This document shows, piece after piece, positions 8,657 to 17,021 of a stretch of 64,000 nucleotides of DNA. A program made the translations under genes and the position numbers. This stretch comes from JBMOKU01 sp049324315 (GTDB lineage Bacteria > Bacillota > Clostridia > Peptostreptococcales > Thermotaleaceae). Position 1 is the first letter of the stretch; each line of letters starts with the position of its first letter. The notes beneath the pieces were generated by a model, which saw nothing but the letters and a program-made list of their open reading frames with translations, was not told the origin of the DNA and searched no databases. Where the stretch lies: NCBI GenBank assembly GCA_049324315.1, contig JBMOKU010000033.1, positions 202,814 to 266,813 of the forward strand. The letters run 5' to 3'.

Positions 8657-9412
8657 TTAAACACATATTTCCAGAACCACTGGACAATGGTCACTGCCCA
8701 TGATATCCGGATGAATTTGTGCATCTTTTAGCATGTCTTTTAATCTTTCAGATACAATAAAATAGTCAATTCTCCAACCTACATTCTTCGATCTGGCCTG
8801 TCCCATATAGGACCACCAAGTATACGCACCTTCCTTATCCGGGTAGAAATATCGAAAGGTGTCTATAAAGCCGGCACCCAGCAGTTCTGTCATCTTTTCC
8901 CGTTCCTCGTCTGTAAAGCCTGCATTTCTTCTATTGCTTTTTGGATTTTTTAGATCAATTTCTTTATGGGCTACATTCAGATCGCCGCAAATGATAACAG
9001 GCTTTACGGAATCCAACGCCTTCAGATAGCTTCTGAAAGCATCTTCCCATACCATTCGATAATCAAGCCTAGCCAGCTCTCTTTGTGAATTTGGCGTATA
9101 TACGGTAATCAAATAGAATTCTTCGAATTCTAAGGTGATGACTCTTCCCTCCTGATCGTGCTCAGAAATTCCTATACCATAGGTAACCGATAAGGGCTTT
9201 TTCTTCGTAAATACCGCTGTACCAGAATAACCTTTCTTCACTGCATAATTCCAGTAGTGCTCATATCCACTCAAAGCTAAATCGATTTGTCCTTCTTGAA
9301 GCTTTGTTTCCTGAATGCAAAATATATCCGCATCCATTTCCTTAAAATATTCTAAAAATCCCTTACCTGTACAAGCCCTAAGGCCATTAACATTCCAAGA
9401 AATCAGTTTCAT
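8657..9412 (-). CDS. xth: Exodeoxyribonuclease III / AP endonuclease
   Basis: This 251-residue metal-dependent nuclease of the EEP fold takes part in base-excision repair. The start MKLISWNVNGLRA, the metal-ligand motif QETKLQ, the GDLNVAH motif and the C-terminal GSDHCPV all match ExoA/XthA. I placed the start at 9412 because GGAGGATATCGT precedes that ATG; an in-frame extension to 9475 has no ribosome site and no family similarity. Confidence 0.95.
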   Translation of the reverse strand: MKLISWNVNGLRACTGKGFLEYFKEMDADIFCIQETKLQEGQIDLALSGYEHYWNYAVKKGYSGTAVFTKKKPLSVTYGIGISEHDQEGRVITLEFEEFYLITVYTPNSQRELARLDYRMVWEDAFRSYLKALDSVKPVIICGDLNVAHKEIDLKNPKSNRRNAGFTDEEREKMTELLGAGFIDTFRYFYPDKEGAYTWWSYMGQARSKNVGWRIDYFIVSERLKDMLKDAQIHPDIMGSDHCPVVLEICV

Positions 9413-9489
9413 ACGATATCCTCCATAAAAATACGATGATCTTTCATAAAAAGTATTATAGTAAGAATTTATCATATATAAAGGACAGA

Positions 9490-9514
9490 GTCAAAAAGAA
9501 TGATCTCTTTTGAC
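9490..9514 (-). terminator. Terminator downstream of the YeiH-like gene
   Basis: GTCAAAAAGA pairs with TCTTTTGAC. On the minus strand this sits about 70 bases beyond the stop codon of the YeiH-like gene and is followed by a T-rich stretch. Confidence 0.6.
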
Positions 9515-9582
9515 GCCATCCTTTCCTTCAAGAAAACCGCCAGCATTTGTGGCAGATTTCCCATTTTATATGGCAGCAAACA

Positions 9583-10590
9583 TCAAATCTGTCCCAATGA
9601 GAACTGCACGATTAAACTGACAATCGACACAACAAACCACACAGCCATCCCTAGGAACATTGGTTTTACACCTGTTTTAAGCATTTTTTTGAAGTCTGCA
9701 TTTAGTCCAATGGCTGATAAGGCCATAACGATCATGAACTTCCCTAATAATTTGAAATAATGAACAATCGTATCATTAAATAATCCCAATGTATTCAACA
9801 AGGATGCAGCTAAAAACCAGATAATAAACCAGGGAAAAATTCTTTTCAGGCTGTAGTTTACCATAGGGTTATCTTTAGATTCTCTTCTCTTTTTTAGCGC
9901 TACTGCAAAAGCAAATAGCAGGGAAATAGGTATGATCATCGTGGTCCTTGTCAGCTTTACAATGGTGGCATAATCGCCTGCCGTGTTACTAAAGGCATAT
10001 CCCGCTGCTACCACAGATGACGTATCATTAATGGCTGTCCCCGCCCATAAGCCAAAGGCTTGATCCGAAAAGCCCAGTAAATGTCCTAGCGGTGGGAAAA
10101 CTAATACAGCCAAGACATTAAATAAGAAAATGGTAGAAATCGAATAGGCTACCTCCATCTCTTCTGCCTCGATAATAGGAGAGACCGCTGCAATGGCAGA
10201 ACCCCCACAAATAGCCGTTCCGGTTCCTATTAAAGAAATTAAATTATCCGGAACCTTCAGCAGCCTTCCAACCAAATAGGCTGATATATAAGCAAAGGAT
10301 AATGTAAAAACCATAACATATAAAGATTCCATTCCTGTTTTCCATACTTGGGCTAAGTTCAATCCTGCCCCTAGCATGATGATTGCCCATTGAAGTATTT
10401 TTTTAGAAGAAAATTTAATACCATCTACTGTATTGGATGGTTTTCCAAAAATATTGCTAATGATCATTCCGAATATAATGCCAAATACTGCTCCTCCTAT
10501 AATAGGAAATATGCTGCCTAGCCAAGTTGATGCAAGTGCTAATGCAAAAACAAAGATAAGTCCCGGCAAATGCGTTTGAACAAATTTCAA
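9583..10590 (-). CDS. YeiH/UPF0324 family putative sulfate/sulfite exporter
   Basis: This multi-pass membrane protein of about 335 residues matches the YeiH family (predicted sulfate exporter), with LGAGLNL, GTGTAICGGSAIAA and LWAGTAINDTSSVVAAG segments. I prefer the TTG at 10590, which follows GGGAAGGTGATTAAA; a longer frame starting at a TTG at 10653 has no ribosome site. A LysR regulator is encoded divergently and an inverted repeat sits between them, the usual layout for this pair. The sulfur-oxyanion substrate is the family prediction, not shown here. Confidence 0.85.
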   Translation of the reverse strand: MKFVQTHLPGLIFVFALALASTWLGSIFPIIGGAVFGIIFGMIISNIFGKPSNTVDGIKFSSKKILQWAIIMLGAGLNLAQVWKTGMESLYVMVFTLSFAYISAYLVGRLLKVPDNLISLIGTGTAICGGSAIAAVSPIIEAEEMEVAYSISTIFLFNVLAVLVFPPLGHLLGFSDQAFGLWAGTAINDTSSVVAAGYAFSNTAGDYATIVKLTRTTMIIPISLLFAFAVALKKRRESKDNPMVNYSLKRIFPWFIIWFLAASLLNTLGLFNDTIVHYFKLLGKFMIVMALSAIGLNADFKKMLKTGVKPMFLGMAVWFVVSIVSLIVQFSLGQI

Positions 10591-10675
10591 TTTAATCACC
10601 TTCCCTATAACGTGTCCTATATTTATCCTAGTATTGATTTCTATAGATGACAAATTGTAAAATATTATTGGCGTT

Positions 10676-10691
10676 ATAAGTAAGTGCTTAT
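10676..10691. promoter_or_regulatory. Candidate LysR-type operator
   Basis: ATAAG-N6-CTTAT is an interrupted inverted repeat in the intergenic region between the YeiH-like gene and the divergent LysR regulator. Position and symmetry fit a LysR-type binding site; the assignment is inferred. Confidence 0.4.
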
Positions 10692-10769
10692 ATGGTTTGT
10701 ATACTTTTGGGTAAATCTATTATATATACTTATAAAAACAATCATGACATAAGAGAAGAGGTGTTATTC

Positions 10770-11657
10770 ATGAATGAACGAAAGTTAAGGATTTTTTTTG
10801 AAGTCGCCACTACCTTGAATATGACGCAGGTGGCAGAGAAGCTCTTTATAAGCCAGCCGGCTATCAGTCAAACCATCCAGGAAATAGAAACCATGCTGGA
10901 AACAAAGCTTTTTGACAGGATTAACAAAAGGCTTTATCTTACACCCCAGGGTAAAATTTTCTTAAATTACACCCGAAGGATACTGAATTTGTATGACGAA
11001 GCTATACAGACCGTAAAAGAAATGCACAATTTATCAGGAGGCCAATTACGAATAGGCGCAAGCACGACCATTGGTATATATATTCTTCCGGAAATTATCG
11101 GTAAATTTCTTAAGGAATATAAAAAAATCGATATTTCCATCGTTGTTGAAAACACCAGACACATTACGGAAATGCTGCTGGATAACAGCATTGATTTTGC
11201 ATTTGTGGAAGGTCCGGTCTCCTCACCGGAAATCATTGTCGAAAACTTTTGTGATGACGAATTGGTCTTTATCACGGCCTACGATCATCCATGGAATAAA
11301 TCAGATTATATCCATTCCCTTGAGCTCTCTCAGGAAAAAATCATTATGCGTGAAGAAGGAAGCGGCACCCGGGAAGTTTTTGAAACAGCCTTACGATCTA
11401 ACAATATAAATTATGAAATTGCTTTTGAACTTGGAAATACGGAAGCAATAAAAAAAGCAGTAGAGGCAGGGTTGGGCATCTCCTGTATTTCTCAAAGATG
11501 TATCATGAATGAAGTTGCAACAAAGCGCCTTTCGATGTTTCGTTTATCTGAGGCAAAGATCATGAGGCAATTGTACCTGATTTATCATAAAGATAAGTTT
11601 TTATCAAATCTTTTCAATACATTTATCAGCTTTGCAAAATTTGAAGCTAACTTATAG
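10770..11657 (+). CDS. LysR-family transcriptional regulator
   Basis: This 295-residue regulator has an N-terminal winged helix (RIFFEVATTLNMTQVAEKL; residues 5-65) and a periplasmic-binding-like effector domain. It resembles CysL/YeiE-type regulators associated with sulfur metabolism. I chose the ATG at 10770, preceded by AGAAGAGGTG, over an upstream frame start at 10692. It is divergent from the YeiH-like exporter, which it probably controls together with itself. It converges with the next gene, leaving one base between them. Confidence 0.9.
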   Translation: MNERKLRIFFEVATTLNMTQVAEKLFISQPAISQTIQEIETMLETKLFDRINKRLYLTPQGKIFLNYTRRILNLYDEAIQTVKEMHNLSGGQLRIGASTTIGIYILPEIIGKFLKEYKKIDISIVVENTRHITEMLLDNSIDFAFVEGPVSSPEIIVENFCDDELVFITAYDHPWNKSDYIHSLELSQEKIIMREEGSGTREVFETALRSNNINYEIAFELGNTEAIKKAVEAGLGISCISQRCIMNEVATKRLSMFRLSEAKIMRQLYLIYHKDKFLSNLFNTFISFAKFEANL

Positions 11658-11658
11658 A

Positions 11659-12996
11659 TTAAGCTTTCAACTTGTCTATCTCTTCAAATAGCTTTTGTAT
11701 CCCCATCCTAATTTTGTCTTTTGGCAGTTTTGAAATGCATATTCTAAAACAGGCTTCCGTTGCATGATTCTCTACAAAAAACTCCTTGGCTGGTGAGATG
11801 TAAATATTTTTCTCTGCCAATCTTTTCACCAGCAAGTCCATGTCAACTTTTTTAAGCAGTTTCATCCAAATAAAAAAGCCTGTGTCAGGAACAAAAAATT
11901 CCACTTCCTGTGTATGTACTCTGTTCAAGCATTCTCTCAGGAAATCCATCTTCTTTTTATATTCTGCTTGAACCTTTTTGATATGGTTCTTATACATGCC
12001 GCTGTTGATAAAGATTTCTAAAGCACCCTGGGCCAGCACCGATGTATTTAAGTCATAGCATCTTTTGTGCTTTAGGAATTCCGCTTTCAGCTTTTCATGA
12101 AGCACCACGGCACCAATCCTGATTCCAGGCATAAATGCTTTGGAAAAACTTTTTACATAAATCACTCTTTCGGATACATCGTAATAGTGAACCGGAAGGG
12201 ATTTCTTACTGGTATCAATATCAGCCAGATAATCATCTTCAACAATGTAAACATCGTACTTTGCAGCCAACTCCACCATTCTTTTTTTCTCTTTTTCAGT
12301 ATAGCTGGTCCCCAGCGGATTATGAAATCTTGGGATGGTATAAAAAAACTTTATATCTTCATTTTTAAAAATTGCCTCCAGTTCATCCAAGTCTATGCCA
12401 TCATAATTTCTGCTTATTCCCATTAATTGGTCTCCGTTCAATTCTACTAATCTATGCATCAAACTGTAGGTGGGCTGCTCAACCAAAATATGCTTCTTCC
12501 CGTTTGGAAAAGACATTTTTGATAATATACTTAGCGCTTGCTGTGCACCGGACGTGATGAAAATTTTATCTGCTGAAGTAAAGACTTGATGCACTGCAAA
12601 ATGATTGGCCAATACTTTTCTAAGGGAAGCTAACCCCTGTGTATCACTGTATGAAAACAGATTGCTTTTATATAATTCTACCGCTCTATTGATACAGTGG
12701 TTGAATTCTTTATAGGGCAGCAGTTTTGGGTCGGGCATCACCTCTGAAAAGTCTATCTTTCCATAGTCTTCATCCTCTGTTGTATGTTTTTCTACCAAAT
12801 AATACCCACCCTTTGGAATCCCATAGATCTTATGATTCATTTCCAATTCCTTATAGGCCCTGATCACTGTGGATTTATTGCAATGATATTTTTCAGCCTG
12901 GGATCGGATAGACGGTAATCTTTCCCCTTGCATCAGTTGGCCCCGTGCAACCAGCTTTTCGATATCTTCTATGATCTGTTCGTATTTTCTTTTCAT
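11659..12996 (-). CDS. MocR-type GntR/aminotransferase-fold regulator
   Basis: This 445-residue fusion joins a GntR winged-helix (about residues 1-75, with KYHCNKSTVIRAYKEL) to a fold-type-I aminotransferase-like domain. The PLP-binding lysine lies in VKSFSKAFMPGIRIG. MocR proteins sense PLP or an amino-acid adduct and usually control a divergent gene; here that is a class III aminotransferase. The start follows ACGGAGGTGGAAAA. The target gene and effector are inferred from position. Confidence 0.9.
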   Translation of the reverse strand: MKRKYEQIIEDIEKLVARGQLMQGERLPSIRSQAEKYHCNKSTVIRAYKELEMNHKIYGIPKGGYYLVEKHTTEDEDYGKIDFSEVMPDPKLLPYKEFNHCINRAVELYKSNLFSYSDTQGLASLRKVLANHFAVHQVFTSADKIFITSGAQQALSILSKMSFPNGKKHILVEQPTYSLMHRLVELNGDQLMGISRNYDGIDLDELEAIFKNEDIKFFYTIPRFHNPLGTSYTEKEKKRMVELAAKYDVYIVEDDYLADIDTSKKSLPVHYYDVSERVIYVKSFSKAFMPGIRIGAVVLHEKLKAEFLKHKRCYDLNTSVLAQGALEIFINSGMYKNHIKKVQAEYKKKMDFLRECLNRVHTQEVEFFVPDTGFFIWMKLLKKVDMDLLVKRLAEKNIYISPAKEFFVENHATEACFRICISKLPKDKIRMGIQKLFEEIDKLKA

Positions 12997-13032
12997 TTTT
13001 CCACCTCCGTATTCATAAACCTATCGGAATTT

Positions 13033-13072
13033 TTACGTTTTCTCGGGTGGCTGTGGGCAGCCACCCCTACAC
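13033..13072. repeat. GTAGGGGTGG-type palindromic repeat, copy 2
   Basis: CTCGGGTGGCTGTGGGCAGC folds against CCACCC in the divergent spacer between the MocR gene and the aminotransferase. Read on the minus strand it begins TGTAGGGGTGG, like the copy at 6430-6457. The centre GGCTGTGGGCAGCC is itself a stem. Confidence 0.5.
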
Positions 13073-13123
13073 ACCTACTTCTATCGATAAATTTCTATGA
13101 ATTTATATAACGGTCTTATTCAA

Positions 13124-13180
13124 ATCGGTGCATGTCACTATACCGATACAGAGCAGTTTTTTATGTGTTGTACCGTATAT
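13124..13180. promoter_or_regulatory. Candidate MocR operator with activator-dependent promoter
   Basis: ATCGGT (13124-13129) and ACCGAT (13142-13147) form an interrupted inverted repeat. TACCGATACA (13141-13150) and TACCGTATAT (13171-13180) form a direct repeat exactly 30 bases apart, or three helical turns. A TATAAT follows at 13202-13207 without a recognisable -35 box. MocR dimers typically bind direct repeats just upstream of a weak -35, so activation of the aminotransferase gene is likely; this is inference. Confidence 0.45.
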
Positions 13181-13245
13181 TTTTCAGGAATATACTTTGA
13201 TTATAATAGATATCTAAAAATTCAGCAAAGAAAGGAAATGATTTC

Positions 13246-14418
13246 ATGAATAAGCATTCTTTAGATCATATATTAACCTGTCATCCCATCAAGAAAACCG
13301 ATATTGTAAGGGGTGAAAATACGGATTTATATAGTAAAGATGGTAGCAAGATTATTGATTTTGAGGCCGGTATGTGGTGTACAGCACTGGGCCACTGCCA
13401 TCCAAGAATCAACAGGGTTATAATAGAGCAGATCAATAAGATTATGAATATACATTATAAGTTAACACCCGATATTGCCGAAATTTTGGCTGTGAATTTA
13501 CTTGAACAATTCCACTTTCAAGATGGAAAGGCTACTTTTTTAAGTTCTGGCAGCGAAGCGGTAGCATTAGCAATGCGGATTTCAAAATTGATTTCTGAGA
13601 GTGGTAAGATGCTGACATTCTCCACTTCTTATCTATCTACCTTTTCCAATACAAGTCCTCCCCGCGATAAAAATTTGTGGGTTGAAGTAGACTTTTTACA
13701 ATGTAGTCATTGTGAAAAAAAGGAATGTACCCACGGGTGCAATTTATTAAAGCATATTGATTTTAGCAATATTTCAACTTTTGTGCTGGAACCTGCCACC
13801 TGTGGCAGGGTTCTTTTCCCACCCTATCCACTGATACAATTTTTAACCAATGAAATAAAAAAATACGGCGGTATCATTGTCGCTAATGAGGTAACGACTG
13901 GATTAGGAAGGGCAGGAACGTGGTTTGGCTATCAACATTATGATATAGAACCGGATATCGTTGCATTGGGCAAGGCCCTTGGCAATGGCTATCCCATCAG
14001 TGCAGTGGTTATGAAGAAAGAAATTGCTGACCGGGTTGAAAGGAAAAATTTCTATTATGCCCAATCCCATCAAAACGATCCACTGGGCTGCACCATCGCA
14101 AATGAGGTTATTACCATTATGAAAGAAGACCATATCATTGACCGTTCTAGAGATCTAGGAGAGTATTTTTTAGATCAGCTAAAAGAAATTCAGAAGAACA
14201 GCCTCATCATAAAGAATATTCGCGGAAGAGGATTGATGCTGGCTGTCGAGTTGACCATTGATCACGCCGCAGAGATAATTTCTGAAAAAATGCTGGAGGA
14301 AGGTTATTTTGTTGGGGCTGTTCCAGCTTGGAATACATTAAGATTCTCTCCAGCCCTGACAATTTCTAAAAATGATATTGCGGGGATGTGTAAAGTCTTA
14401 AAGCATGTATTGATGTAA
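13246..14418 (+). CDS. Class III PLP-dependent aminotransferase, atypical
   Basis: This 390-residue enzyme is related to the acetylornithine/4-aminobutyrate aminotransferases. The PLP lysine is in ALGKALGNGYP (Lys243). Two features are odd. The segment normally reading DEVQTG reads NEVTTG (Asn214), so the Asp that bonds the PLP ring nitrogen is replaced. A cysteine cluster C-x2-C-x4-C-x3-C (Cys153, 156, 161, 165) sits in an insertion that most class III enzymes lack. The usual SYHG loop reads SYLS. It is divergent from a MocR regulator and followed by the relic of an EamA-like exporter. The substrate is unknown. Confidence 0.82.
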   Translation: MNKHSLDHILTCHPIKKTDIVRGENTDLYSKDGSKIIDFEAGMWCTALGHCHPRINRVIIEQINKIMNIHYKLTPDIAEILAVNLLEQFHFQDGKATFLSSGSEAVALAMRISKLISESGKMLTFSTSYLSTFSNTSPPRDKNLWVEVDFLQCSHCEKKECTHGCNLLKHIDFSNISTFVLEPATCGRVLFPPYPLIQFLTNEIKKYGGIIVANEVTTGLGRAGTWFGYQHYDIEPDIVALGKALGNGYPISAVVMKKEIADRVERKNFYYAQSHQNDPLGCTIANEVITIMKEDHIIDRSRDLGEYFLDQLKEIQKNSLIIKNIRGRGLMLAVELTIDHAAEIISEKMLEEGYFVGAVPAWNTLRFSPALTISKNDIAGMCKVLKHVLM

Positions 14419-14477
14419 CTGGAATCCAGATGTCAATAATCACTTAAAATTATATTCGTCATAGGAGAGAAGACAAA

Positions 14478-14564
14478 ATGAATACGGATCGAAAAAAGGC
14501 AATTATCTTTCTTATCATTGCAAGGGGACTATATCAACAAAAAACTAAACAGCCTGCATGAGCA
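14478..14564 (+). pseudogene. N-terminal relic of an EamA-type transporter
   Basis: After a good ribosome site (ATAGGAGAGAAGACAAA), a 28-codon frame begins MNTDRKKAIIFLIIA, the typical opening of an EamA exporter, then stops. Nothing related follows. It reads as the 5' stump of a deleted exporter gene that once formed an operon with the aminotransferase upstream. The length is too short for a firm family call. Confidence 0.45.
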
Positions 14565-14569
14565 GGCTG
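14550..14569 (-). terminator. Hairpin terminator, minus strand
   Basis: CAGCCTGC and GCAGGCTG form a perfect 8-bp stem with an ATGA loop. On the minus strand it runs into TTTAGTTTTTTG, about 65 bases past the stop of the 89-residue hypothetical gene. Confidence 0.6.
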
Positions 14570-14609
14570 AAAACTTAAAAGACTCTCGTAAGCATGAATA
14601 ATTTTTATC

Positions 14610-14632
14610 CTATGTAGTTTTGATCTACATAG
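14610..14632 (-). terminator. Short hairpin directly after the hypothetical gene
   Basis: CTATGTAG and CTACATAG pair around a 7-nt loop immediately beyond the stop codon of the minus-strand gene. It may act with the stronger hairpin at 14550-14569. Confidence 0.35.
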
Positions 14633-14633
14633 A

Positions 14634-14903
14634 TTAATGCACATATGCATCAACAACCTTTGCCACGTAATCATCCATCCCTGATTTAGCCAAAATCACA
14701 ATAGATTGTTCATTGTCTCCCGAAATTCTAGCATGATACCCTTCTACGCCATTCCTATCAAATCGTTTATCTCTATTTACACTTACTTGATTACCCTCGG
14801 CAATTTTATAATTTTGAAGTATTCCCACAATCCTTTTTTCCAGGTCCCCAGTTGGGCATTCAAGTATTTTTATTCTTTCAATGGCATCCGTAAGCTTTGG
14901 CAT
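14634..14903 (-). CDS. Hypothetical protein, 89 residues
   Basis: I do not recognise this protein. It is a soluble, mixed-charge 89-residue polypeptide (MPKLTDAIERIKILE at the start) with no membrane segment, signal peptide or cysteine-pair motif; its only cysteine is at position 16. It has a convincing ribosome site (AGGAGGAAAAGGAT read toward the ATG) and terminator hairpins behind it, so it is probably a real single-gene unit. The TnpB element begins about 35 bases upstream of its start and may have displaced its promoter. Confidence 0.6.
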   Translation of the reverse strand: MPKLTDAIERIKILECPTGDLEKRIVGILQNYKIAEGNQVSVNRDKRFDRNGVEGYHARISGDNEQSIVILAKSGMDDYVAKVVDAYVH

Positions 14904-15017
14904 ATCCTTTTCCTCCTGATAAGTTCTTTTTATCTACTTCGACGAGAAGACTCCCACTTCTATAAGTGGTGAGCTGAATTGCCTTTCAAACTTTGTTTGA
15001 AAACGAAGTACAAACAC

Positions 15018-15046
15018 TTGTTCGTATCACTCGACTGTGATATACT
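15018..15046 (+). promoter_or_regulatory. Promoter of tnpB
   Basis: TTGTTC (15018-15023) and TATACT (15041-15046) are separated by 17 bases and lie 22 bases before the tnpB start codon. Confidence 0.5.
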
Positions 15047-15067
15047 CATATCAAGGAGTTGAGGGCT

Positions 15068-16159
15068 ATGAATAAGGCTTTTAAATTTAGAATATATCCT
15101 ACAACTGAACAGGCCGACTTAATCATGAAAAACATTGGATGTACTCGTTTCGTATACAATCATTTTCTAGCGTTAGCAAAGGATAATGGTTATTTGTCCT
15201 ACAATAAGTATGCCAAAGAATTACCCCTTCTTAAAAAAGCCTATTCGTGGTTAAAAGAAGCCGAATCCACATCCCTACAGCAAACCATAAAGGATTTAGA
15301 TAAAGCCTTTCAGAGCTTTTTCACGAAGAAGGCTAAGTATCCTAAATTCAAAAGTAGACAAAACCCTAAGCAGAGCTATCGCTGTCAGATGGTGAATAGT
15401 AATATCGAAGTTAGGGATAACTACATTAAGTTACCGAAACTGGGTTTAGTGTACTTTGCTAAATCTAGGGAAGTTGAAGGTAGAATATTAAATGTCACCA
15501 TTAGTAGAACCAATACCCATAAATACTACATCTCCATCTGCAGCGAAGTAGAATCTATGCCTGTTTTGCCAGAGACTTCAACGATCGTAGGCATCGATCT
15601 AGGGATAAAGGATTATTTAGTCACCTCTGAAGGAGGAGTTATTACAAATCCTAAACACCTTGCTAAGTATGAACGTTTACTTGTCAAGTCACAGCGTAAG
15701 CTGTCCCGCAAGCAAAAGGAGTCCAACAACTACAACAAAGCTAATTTAAGGGTTGCCTTACTCCATGAGAAGATTGCCAATACAAGGTATGATTTCCTAC
15801 ATAAACTATCCACTACAATGATACGTGAGAACCAAGCCATCATTGCAGAAGGGCTACAGCTGAAGAATATGATTAAAAATAGAAGATTGTCAAAAGCTAT
15901 CGCTGATGCATCCTGGGGTAAGTTTCTAAATATGCTTGCATATAAATCCTATTGGTATGGTAGAACATTTAAGCAGATAGATCCTTTCTTCCCGAGCAGC
16001 CAGCGTTGCAGCTGTTGTGGACATATTAACTCGAAAGTGAAGAATCTTTACATCCGAGAATGGATCTGCCCGAGCTGTGGTACAAAACATAATCGGGACC
16101 ACAACGCTGCTATAAATATTAAACTAGAAGGCTTAGGTATCTTACCTACCGCTTCCTAG
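15068..16159 (+). CDS. tnpB: TnpB, RNA-guided nuclease of an IS605-type element
   Basis: This 363-residue protein is of the OrfB/TnpB family, the ancestors of Cas12. It has the N-terminal helix-turn-helix (MNKAFKFRIYPT), the RuvC aspartate in VGIDLG, the RuvC glutamate in IIAEGLQLKNM, a zinc ribbon (CSCCG ... CPSCG) and the final RuvC aspartate in NRDHNAAINI. All catalytic positions are intact. I start it at the ATG at 15068, nine bases after AAGGAG; a TTG at 15059 touches the ribosome site. It stands alone without TnpA. By analogy with characterised TnpB proteins it would use an RNA made from the right end of its own element. Confidence 0.92.
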   Translation: MNKAFKFRIYPTTEQADLIMKNIGCTRFVYNHFLALAKDNGYLSYNKYAKELPLLKKAYSWLKEAESTSLQQTIKDLDKAFQSFFTKKAKYPKFKSRQNPKQSYRCQMVNSNIEVRDNYIKLPKLGLVYFAKSREVEGRILNVTISRTNTHKYYISICSEVESMPVLPETSTIVGIDLGIKDYLVTSEGGVITNPKHLAKYERLLVKSQRKLSRKQKESNNYNKANLRVALLHEKIANTRYDFLHKLSTTMIRENQAIIAEGLQLKNMIKNRRLSKAIADASWGKFLNMLAYKSYWYGRTFKQIDPFFPSSQRCSCCGHINSKVKNLYIREWICPSCGTKHNRDHNAAINIKLEGLGILPTAS

Positions 16160-16302
16160 GCTCATGTCTATACCCGTAGGGGAAGGAACTCCCCGATATA
16201 ATGCCTGTGGAGGCTATAATAAGACCTTGCTACTATAGAAGGCACAAGCCAGCGAAGCAGGAATCCCCCACTTCAAGCTATGCTACGTGGTGGGTGTGTT
16301 CA
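16160..16302 (+). ncRNA. Putative omega RNA scaffold / right end of the TnpB element
   Basis: The 143 bases after the tnpB stop are GC-richer than their surroundings. They contain stems such as CCCGTAGGGG...CTCCCCG, and end with the hairpin CCCCCAC...GTGGTGGG and GTTCA. In characterised TnpB systems this right-end segment is the scaffold, and the bases just beyond the element (starting at 16303) are the guide. Transcription is inferred. Confidence 0.55.
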
Positions 16303-16477
16303 ATGTATTATCTCCCCTTATTTCCATTTAATTCTTCTGTAAAGCAGCGATGCTGTCAGGAGTAAAATCAATAGCTCTACAATCACGCACCTATGTTCTT
16401 CAAAATCCTTTACTTATTTATAAAACTCCTTTTTCTAGGACATCATATAGATATACTTTTCGAAAGGAGATAAATCT

Positions 16478-16939
16478 ATGAAACTCATTGCCGTAGGCGG
16501 TACCGCTCCAGACTTCACTTTGCCGGATCAGCGCGAACTGATGATTCATTTGTCAGACTATAAAGGCAGAAGGGTATTACTATCCTGGCATCCATTAGCC
16601 TGGACACCTGTTTGTACTGACCAAATGAGAGCACTGGAGAACAATTGGACAAACTTTCAAAACCTAAATACCATACCCCTCGGATTCAGTGTTGATGCTC
16701 CCCCTACGAAAAAAATGTGGGGTGAAGCTCTCCTTATTCAAAATGTACGCCTTCCTGCTGACTTTTGGCCCCACGGAAAAGTTGCACAGGATTATGGACT
16801 GTTTGACGAGAATCAAGGTGTATCACAACGAGCTAATGTCATTGTTGATGAAGACGGTAAAGTCAAATGGGTTAAGGTATATCCCTCTGAACAATTGCCC
16901 GATATAAATGAAGTCCTACAAGTCCTGTCCACGATGTAA
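16478..16939 (+). CDS. Peroxiredoxin (AhpC/TSA family), single cysteine
   Basis: This 153-residue thioredoxin-fold peroxidase has the peroxidatic motif PLAWTPVCT (Cys46). It is the only cysteine in the protein, so no internal resolving cysteine exists and a 1-Cys mechanism or an external thiol is needed. It opens with APDFTLPDQ, as is usual for the family. The start follows AAAGGAGATAAATCT and a strong terminator follows. It probably reduces hydrogen or organic peroxides in the cytoplasm. Confidence 0.88.
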   Translation: MKLIAVGGTAPDFTLPDQRELMIHLSDYKGRRVLLSWHPLAWTPVCTDQMRALENNWTNFQNLNTIPLGFSVDAPPTKKMWGEALLIQNVRLPADFWPHGKVAQDYGLFDENQGVSQRANVIVDEDGKVKWVKVYPSEQLPDINEVLQVLSTM

Positions 16940-16940
16940 T

Positions 16941-16981
16941 GAAAAAATGTGACAAAGCATACTACTCTGTCACATTTTTTC
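16941..16981. terminator. Bidirectional intrinsic terminator
   Basis: GAAAAAATGTGACA and TGTCACATTTTTTC form a perfect 14-bp stem around a 13-nt loop. It ends the peroxiredoxin gene on the plus strand and can serve htpG on the minus strand. Confidence 0.85.
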
Positions 16982-17021
16982 TATCCTATTTAAAAAGCTT
17001 TTTTGCTCGTATCCTTAATAC

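Larger units (their letters stand above)
14935..16302 (+). mobile_element. TnpB-only IS200/IS605-type element
   Basis: The element holds one gene, tnpB, and has subterminal hairpins at both ends. The left end has CCACTT/AAGTGG (14954-14969). The right end has CCCCCAC against GTGGTGGG (about 16265-16294), followed by GTTCA (16298-16302). There is no TnpA transposase, so it would depend on TnpA supplied elsewhere. The exact left boundary is uncertain by a few bases. The right-end region after tnpB should encode the guide (omega) RNA. Confidence 0.75.
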
